A stretch of 64,000 nucleotides of DNA from Candidatus Eremiobacter antarcticus (GTDB lineage Bacteria > Vulcanimicrobiota > Vulcanimicrobiia > Eremiobacterales > Eremiobacteraceae): NCBI GenBank assembly GCA_003244105.1, contig QHBK01000003.1, forward strand, positions 398,794 to 462,793. Direction: 5' to 3'. The notes under the pieces are model-generated. The model worked only from the letters and a program-made list of their open reading frames with translations. It made no database searches and had not been told where the DNA came from. Position numbers and translations under genes: made by a program. Shown here in pieces: positions 59,613-64,000 of this stretch (its first letter is position 1; each line of letters begins with the position of its first letter).

Positions 59613-61125
59613 CCATGCGGCGCCCCGTCTGGCCGATTCAAGCCGGCGTGGCGGACTGTGGCGATTCGCGCCCGTCCTGGTCAACCTTGCCATCACGCTT
59701 CCGCTTGCAAATGTTCTGAATACTTGGGTTGATGAATCGTACACGCTGCGCACGACCATGTCGACGCCCGCGTATGCCTTCCACCAAGCCATCCACTTCG
59801 AACTGCAGCCGCCGCTCTATTTCGTGCTGCTCAGCGTCTGGCGCTCCATCGACCATTCGGTTTTCTTCGCCCGTCTGTTCTCGGTGATCTGCGTGGCCTT
59901 GCTCGTTTGGGTGAGCACCGGGCTTTCGGAACGATACGTCAAAAACGTCCATCCGGCGTGGCTCGCGAGCGTCGTCGCGCTCAGTCCAACGGCCATTTGG
60001 GCCGCGACGGAGATCCGAGTGTATGCGCTCGCGATGTTGCTCGGCGGCTTGCTGCTGCTGACCTTCTTCGATGGCTACCTAAGCGCTGCGCCGAGCCGAA
60101 CGGCCCGGTTTTGGTTCGCCGCACTGGTCGTGGCGGCGATCTACACGCAGTATTTTCTTGCTTTTATCGTCCTAGGCTGCGGGGCGGCTCTACTGTTGTT
60201 CAATCGCCGGACGCTGCGTCCGTTTCTCACGTTCCTCCTGCTGACCGCTGTGCCGTGCCTCCCCATCGTTTTCATCGTGCGCGAACAGATCGCGAGCGGG
60301 ACGTCGTTGTACTATGGCTCCGACTCGACGATCCACCTGCTGCGACGCGTATACTCCACCTTGAGTCTGTACGTGTTGCCGCTCAACTGGCTGCGCCCGA
60401 AATTCGTCTGGCTTCTGGGATTGCAAGCTGCCATCGTGGCGGCATACGCGGCGGCCGGACTGAGGCTCAAGCAACTCGATGTGTCGGGCCGGGCCTTGTG
60501 GCTGACGACAGGCATCGCCACGCTGATGTTGTGGGCGGCACTGGCAGCGACGCGCGAGCCGTTTGCCGCACACTATGTCTCCGTCATCTTCGTCCCCGCC
60601 GTTCTGGCTGTCTATTCGACGATTGCCCGCGCGCAGCTCAACGGCAAAAACCTGCTAGCCCCGTTCGCCATCGCGGCAATCGTGTGCGGCTGCGTCACGA
60701 ATTACTCGCTCTACCGGCCACTGGGGAAGGCTGGCGATTGGAAACGCGTCGCTTCGTTCGTCATGGCGTCCGAATCCGACCATCAACCTATCCTGGCATT
60801 CCAAAGCGAGAATGCGTTGACGTTTCTCGACTACTATACCGGTCGCAATCACGTGATCGCCATTCCGCACCCGCTGAACTTTCAAGATCCGACGGATCCA
60901 GGAGTGATACTGCACTCCAGCGCTGAGATCGACAGCGCCCTTGGGGCACCGAGGCGGTCGCCGGAGGTCTGGGCTCTGACCAGCGGGGAATGCCGATATG
61001 AAAATGTCGATTACCGGTGCGATATCTTTGAGAAGTATCTGAAAGACCACTATGTGGTCGTATCGCGGAAAGAGTTTTTCAAGTCTGAGGTGCGCCTGTT
61101 GCGCGTGCGAGCAGATAGCAGGTAA
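59605..61125 (+). CDS. GT39-type membrane glycosyltransferase, copy 2
   Basis: A 506-residue paralog of the preceding gene: NTWVDESYTLRTTM, then FELQPPLYFVLLSVW and SVFFARLFSVICVALL align with copy 1, and the C-terminal soluble part ILAFQSENALTFLDYYTGRN does too. The GTG at 59605 overlaps the stop of copy 1, showing tandem duplication with translational coupling. Loop residues differ, so sugar or acceptor preference may differ. The substrate is unknown. Confidence 0.8.
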   Translation: MGSHAAPRLADSSRRGGLWRFAPVLVNLAITLPLANVLNTWVDESYTLRTTMSTPAYAFHQAIHFELQPPLYFVLLSVWRSIDHSVFFARLFSVICVALLVWVSTGLSERYVKNVHPAWLASVVALSPTAIWAATEIRVYALAMLLGGLLLLTFFDGYLSAAPSRTARFWFAALVVAAIYTQYFLAFIVLGCGAALLLFNRRTLRPFLTFLLLTAVPCLPIVFIVREQIASGTSLYYGSDSTIHLLRRVYSTLSLYVLPLNWLRPKFVWLLGLQAAIVAAYAAAGLRLKQLDVSGRALWLTTGIATLMLWAALAATREPFAAHYVSVIFVPAVLAVYSTIARAQLNGKNLLAPFAIAAIVCGCVTNYSLYRPLGKAGDWKRVASFVMASESDHQPILAFQSENALTFLDYYTGRNHVIAIPHPLNFQDPTDPGVILHSSAEIDSALGAPRRSPEVWALTSGECRYENVDYRCDIFEKYLKDHYVVVSRKEFFKSEVRLLRVRADSR

Positions 61126-61348
61126 GCGTGCACTAGCTCGGTGGTACTTAGCCCTGCATTATTAGGACCACAGACCAAAATCGTTACCCGAAATGAATGG
61201 ACCTCAGCCTTCTTGTAAGCTCTCGGAAATAATGATACTCTGATTACGGCTCGTGGGCGGAGCTTTTGGCACCGGCGTTTGTGAGCTTGCTCTTTTGGAT
61301 TTGCCAATCAGCCTTCGTCAACCCATCGTAGGAACAGATACTCATCCT
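61126..61348 (+). other. AT-richer intergenic region with possible promoter
   Basis: 223 bases that are poorer in GC than the surroundings. TTGTAA (61213-61218) and GATACT (61234-61239), 15 bases apart, are a weak promoter candidate for the following lipoprotein gene. No other feature is seen. Confidence 0.35.
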
Positions 61349-61888
61349 TTGAACCGATCGCGCGTCCGCCTCGCCGAAGCGTGTTCCGCACTGCTTTGTA
61401 TTGCCTGTGCCGCGTGCAGCAACAACACCGGAGCTCAAGCACCGGCGCCGCCGGCGCAACCCGTGTTGCAGTCAGGCGTCTCTCGAACTCAAGATGCTAA
61501 AGCGCCTCTGCCCGGCGTTGCGCACGCCGTTGCTCCCGCGCCCGTTCGCGTCTTCTTTCGCGAGCAAGCGACTGGCCGCATGGTCGAGGGCACGCCGGAC
61601 GAGTCAATCAATGGCCAGACGCACGGCCGCTTCGCCGTGCCGCTCGCGAATGGCGCCCCTGTTGCGATAGAGGTCGACGCCCCTGCGGATGCTACCGTGG
61701 TCATGGTGGACACGAAGTCCGCCATTCTCGACCTGCAGAAGGTCGCGCCCGGACGTTGGGCAGGGACGTTCCTCTACTACAACGCGGAGAACACGGGTGA
61801 TCCCCATTCGCACATCACCGTCCGCGTTGCTGGCCCGCGTTCGTCTGTCGAAAAAGCAGTTTCAGTCATAACGCTTCACGATTCATAA
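61349..61888 (+). CDS. small lipoprotein of unknown function
   Basis: A 179-residue lipoprotein from TTG 61349: NRSRVRLAEACSALLCIACAAC is a compact basic-hydrophobic signal ending in a lipobox. The frame is open to GTG 61253, but that extension contains no signal-like sequence. The mature protein has a Pro/Ala linker and a single domain of about 120 residues (VRVFFREQATGRMVEGTPDES ... GRWAGTFLYYNAENTGDPHSH), likely beta-rich, not recognised. The gene at 61903 starts 14 bases later. Confidence 0.55.
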   Translation: MNRSRVRLAEACSALLCIACAACSNNTGAQAPAPPAQPVLQSGVSRTQDAKAPLPGVAHAVAPAPVRVFFREQATGRMVEGTPDESINGQTHGRFAVPLANGAPVAIEVDAPADATVVMVDTKSAILDLQKVAPGRWAGTFLYYNAENTGDPHSHITVRVAGPRSSVEKAVSVITLHDS

Positions 61889-61902
61889 AGGATAGTGAGG
61901 CG

Positions 61903-64000
61903 TTGACACTGTTCCCAGTCGTCCGAAACAGCGACGGATCTCGCCTGAGAACGCTTTGCGCGGTCCTTTTTCTTTTCATGGCGTTTGCGGGCGGCTCGAA
62001 CGCGGCGCTTGCTTGCGGCACCGAGCGGTGGTCCATCAAGGTCGGTTCGGACCCCGACGTCGGGGTCATTCTCAATAGCCCGATACGCACGTCCATCGAA
62101 GAGCTTTCGGCCCTGCCGTCGACGAGCGCGCTGCCCGAAGCCCAACGCATTCGGCCGGTCGAGACGCGAACCTACCGCTTGATCAACGTCAAGCTCCTGA
62201 GGATCAGTCTGGAGCGTGACCAAGACTACCGCTTGACCATCCAGGATTCCGACGGCAAGACCATGTTCGTCAAAAGCCCGGATCCGGCGTGCGCAACCGG
62301 GTCCAGATTTCTCGATCAGATTCGAGACGTCCGCGCAAAGGTCGCGGCGCTCGCAATGCACATCGGCAACGAACCCATAACGGTGAGCGGCGTCGGATTT
62401 TTCAATTTCCTATCCAAGACGCCGAACCAAGCCCAAAACGGCATCGAGCTTCACCCGTTGCTGTCACTGTGCGTCGGCTTCGACTGCTCGGACGCGAGCG
62501 GGATCTGGCCGATCGGCGGCCCGATCCGTTCCGCGAGTCCGCGAGCTCCACCGGCGGGGGAAGCGGTCGAGCGTCCGTCGGCGCGTCCGTCGCCTTTGCC
62601 GCGCGAGCCCTCGCCGGCCGCAAGCAAAGCGCCTGAGAGAACAACCATGGCCGCCCACGCCTCGCCTACGCCAGCTCCTACTTCGACGTGGCCCTGGGAA
62701 CCCGAAGAGGATCCCGGTAACCAGGCCGGCGCGGGCGCTTCCATTACGTGCAACGGGTACGGTCGTTGGCCTATCAAGACCATGGCCGATGCCAATGCGC
62801 ACAGCGTCAATCTCACGCCCAAAGATACGACCATCGTGTCGCTGCGGGCGGTCCCGCTGCCTTCGCCCTATCCGCTCCCGTCAGAATATCCGACTCGGAT
62901 ATCGCCGCACGAGTACACGACCTACCGTTTGACCAACGTCATCCTGTACGAGGTGTTTCCTCCAGGCACAGACCAAGACTACCACGTCATCCTCGAGGAC
63001 TCGAGCGGGAATCTTTTCACGGCGGAAGCGCCCAACCCGCAGTGCGTCGCGGGCACCATCGTGGCCACCCAGATATCCGCCGTCCGCAGCTACATAGACT
63101 CGCATTGGCCGGTCGGTTCGTCGCCCATCTTCCCGGGCGCCACCGTGACGGTCACCGGTGTCGGTTTCTATGACTGGTACACCGGTGAGGAGCATGCGGC
63201 TAACGGCGCGGAGCTGCACCCGATGCTCTCCATCTCCACATCCTCCGGCACGCCTCCACCGAGTCCGACGCCGACCCCGACGCCGAAGCCAAGCCCGACC
63301 GGTCAGCAGACCTCAACGCCCCCGCCCGGTTCGACGTATTACTACCCGAGCACGACGACTGCGCCGACCACGCTTTTCTACACTGTCCCCGGTGAGAGCG
63401 GCGCGATTTCACACGAGATCGACACTAGCGCCACAGGGTCATTGACAAATGAAGCGTTGACATATCAGGTCAATGCGAACCAGAGCACCTGGGGCTGGGT
63501 CACGGGCAGCGGAAAACCTGGCCTCACGTCTTGGCCGGCGAGGACCTATACGGTGAAGCTGGGCGTCACCGTTGCCAATGCGTCGCTGCAGATCAAGGAA
63601 GTGAGGATCATCCGGACGGACTCGAGCGGCGGCCCGCAATACTCGGGGCTGGCCACCGTCGGCGATTTGACAGGGCTCTCGCAAACTCTCGGAAGCACGG
63701 GAATCTATACATTCAATGTTTCCGGCTCCGCTCAAGTCGCCAGCGCGAGCGATCGCCTGGCGGTGAAATTCTATATCGCGAACACTTCGTCGAGCGTACA
63801 GAGCTTCTCATATTCGGCAGGGGCTGGTACAACATCGCAGTTGATCGCGGGCGGGTCTGGAACCCCGCCTCCAACGCCGACGCCTACGCCGACGCCTACC
63901 CCAACGCCGAAGCCAACGGCAACGCCTACGCCTACGCCGACGCCGACGCCGACCCCGACGCCGACGCCAACACCTACGCCGACGCCGACGCCGAAGCCGA
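61903..64000 (+). CDS. large exported protein with two DYH-type domains and Thr-Pro tail (3' truncated)
   Basis: The frame beginning at TTG 61903 is open to the end of the window, about 699 codons, with no stop. A signal peptide (LRTLCAVLFLFMAFAGG ... ALA/CG) leads into two copies of the domain also found in the gene at 56.9 kb: about 62011-62475 (ACGTERWSIKVGSDPD to GIELHPLLSLC) and 62749-63235 (TCNGYGRWPIKTMADANA to GAELHPMLSIS). Both keep the words TYRL, DQDY, and ELHP. A Ser/Pro/Ala linker lies between them. After a (Thr-Pro) stretch comes a beta-rich domain (about 63340-63840), then a second (Thr-Pro)n repeat that runs off the window. Probably a modular surface protein; the function is unknown. 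Confidence 0.75.
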   Translation, partial: MTLFPVVRNSDGSRLRTLCAVLFLFMAFAGGSNAALACGTERWSIKVGSDPDVGVILNSPIRTSIEELSALPSTSALPEAQRIRPVETRTYRLINVKLLRISLERDQDYRLTIQDSDGKTMFVKSPDPACATGSRFLDQIRDVRAKVAALAMHIGNEPITVSGVGFFNFLSKTPNQAQNGIELHPLLSLCVGFDCSDASGIWPIGGPIRSASPRAPPAGEAVERPSARPSPLPREPSPAASKAPERTTMAAHASPTPAPTSTWPWEPEEDPGNQAGAGASITCNGYGRWPIKTMADANAHSVNLTPKDTTIVSLRAVPLPSPYPLPSEYPTRISPHEYTTYRLTNVILYEVFPPGTDQDYHVILEDSSGNLFTAEAPNPQCVAGTIVATQISAVRSYIDSHWPVGSSPIFPGATVTVTGVGFYDWYTGEEHAANGAELHPMLSISTSSGTPPPSPTPTPTPKPSPTGQQTSTPPPGSTYYYPSTTTAPTTLFYTVPGESGAISHEIDTSATGSLTNEALTYQVNANQSTWGWVTGSGKPGLTSWPARTYTVKLGVTVANASLQIKEVRIIRTDSSGGPQYSGLATVGDLTGLSQTLGSTGIYTFNVSGSAQVASASDRLAVKFYIANTSSSVQSFSYSAGAGTTSQLIAGGSGTPPPTPTPTPTPTPTPKPTATPTPTPTPTPTPTPTPTPTPTPTPKP
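63861..64000 (+). repeat. ACGCCG hexamer repeat encoding (Thr-Pro)n
   Basis: A near-continuous run of ACG/ACC/ACT and CCG/CCT/CCA codons, mostly the hexamer ACGCCG, extending to the window end. It codes a disordered Thr-Pro linker. Such hexamer runs change length by slippage without frameshift. Confidence 0.85.

Noticed and set aside
61314..61340. CGTCAACCCATCGTAGG, resembling the 3' end of the ydaO riboswitch
   Set aside because: The upstream elements (GGGGGAA, GGGGTGAAT) and a P1 partner are absent, so only a short word match remains.

Overview
The window is a GC-rich bacterial chromosome segment, probably from a diderm: it opens with the end of a TonB-dependent outer-membrane receptor and carries a Wza-type outer-membrane polysaccharide exporter. 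GTG and TTG starts are common, genes overlap by 1 to 14 bases, and exported proteins carry long Pro/Thr linkers. This style fits an environmental lineage such as Eremiobacterota (WPS-2), but that placement is an inference from gene style, not from a marker gene. No rRNA, tRNA, CRISPR array or intact insertion sequence was seen.

Layout. 1-19.7 kb is mostly housekeeping: M48 protease, IclR regulator, GNAT acetyltransferase, AI-2E-type transporter, argS, rlmH-dprA, a HAD hydrolase, nrdR-dut-panE, an HhH-GPD DNA-repair-like protein with an eroded Y1-transposase-like stretch upstream, two tiny metal-binding proteins (one a bacterial metallothionein), a comM/yifB ATPase, a methyltransferase, a ribose-type sugar ABC operon and two unrecognised small genes.

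19.8-56.7 kb is a large Wzx/Wzy-type exopolysaccharide locus. It has a degenerate receiver protein overlapping a Wza-like exporter, a Wzc-like tyrosine autokinase, a membrane 4,6-dehydratase, and a set in the order of the UDP-diamino-mannuronate pathway (dehydrogenase, Gfo/Idh oxidoreductase, aminotransferase, 2-epimerase, without the acetyltransferase). It also has six glycosyltransferases, a WecA/MraY-type initiating transferase, a polymerase/ligase, two flippases, two further aminotransferases, an N-formyltransferase and a nucleotidyltransferase-like protein. Within and at the end of the locus are four paralogous exported proteins sharing a domain of about 350 residues (35.2, 37.0, 39.4 and 56.7 kb), best explained as putative TIM-barrel glycosidases acting on the polymer. 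The third is preceded by a clear cyclic-di-AMP (ydaO-yuaA type) riboswitch.

56.9-64 kb carries exported proteins built from a repeated domain of about 150 residues (three copies in two genes), two tandem GT39-type membrane glycosyltransferases and a small lipoprotein. The last gene runs off the window in a (Thr-Pro)n linker.

Taken together, the centre of the window reads as a capsule/EPS factory that makes amino- and uronic-acid sugars, with its own exported modifying enzymes, at least one of them controlled by c-di-AMP.
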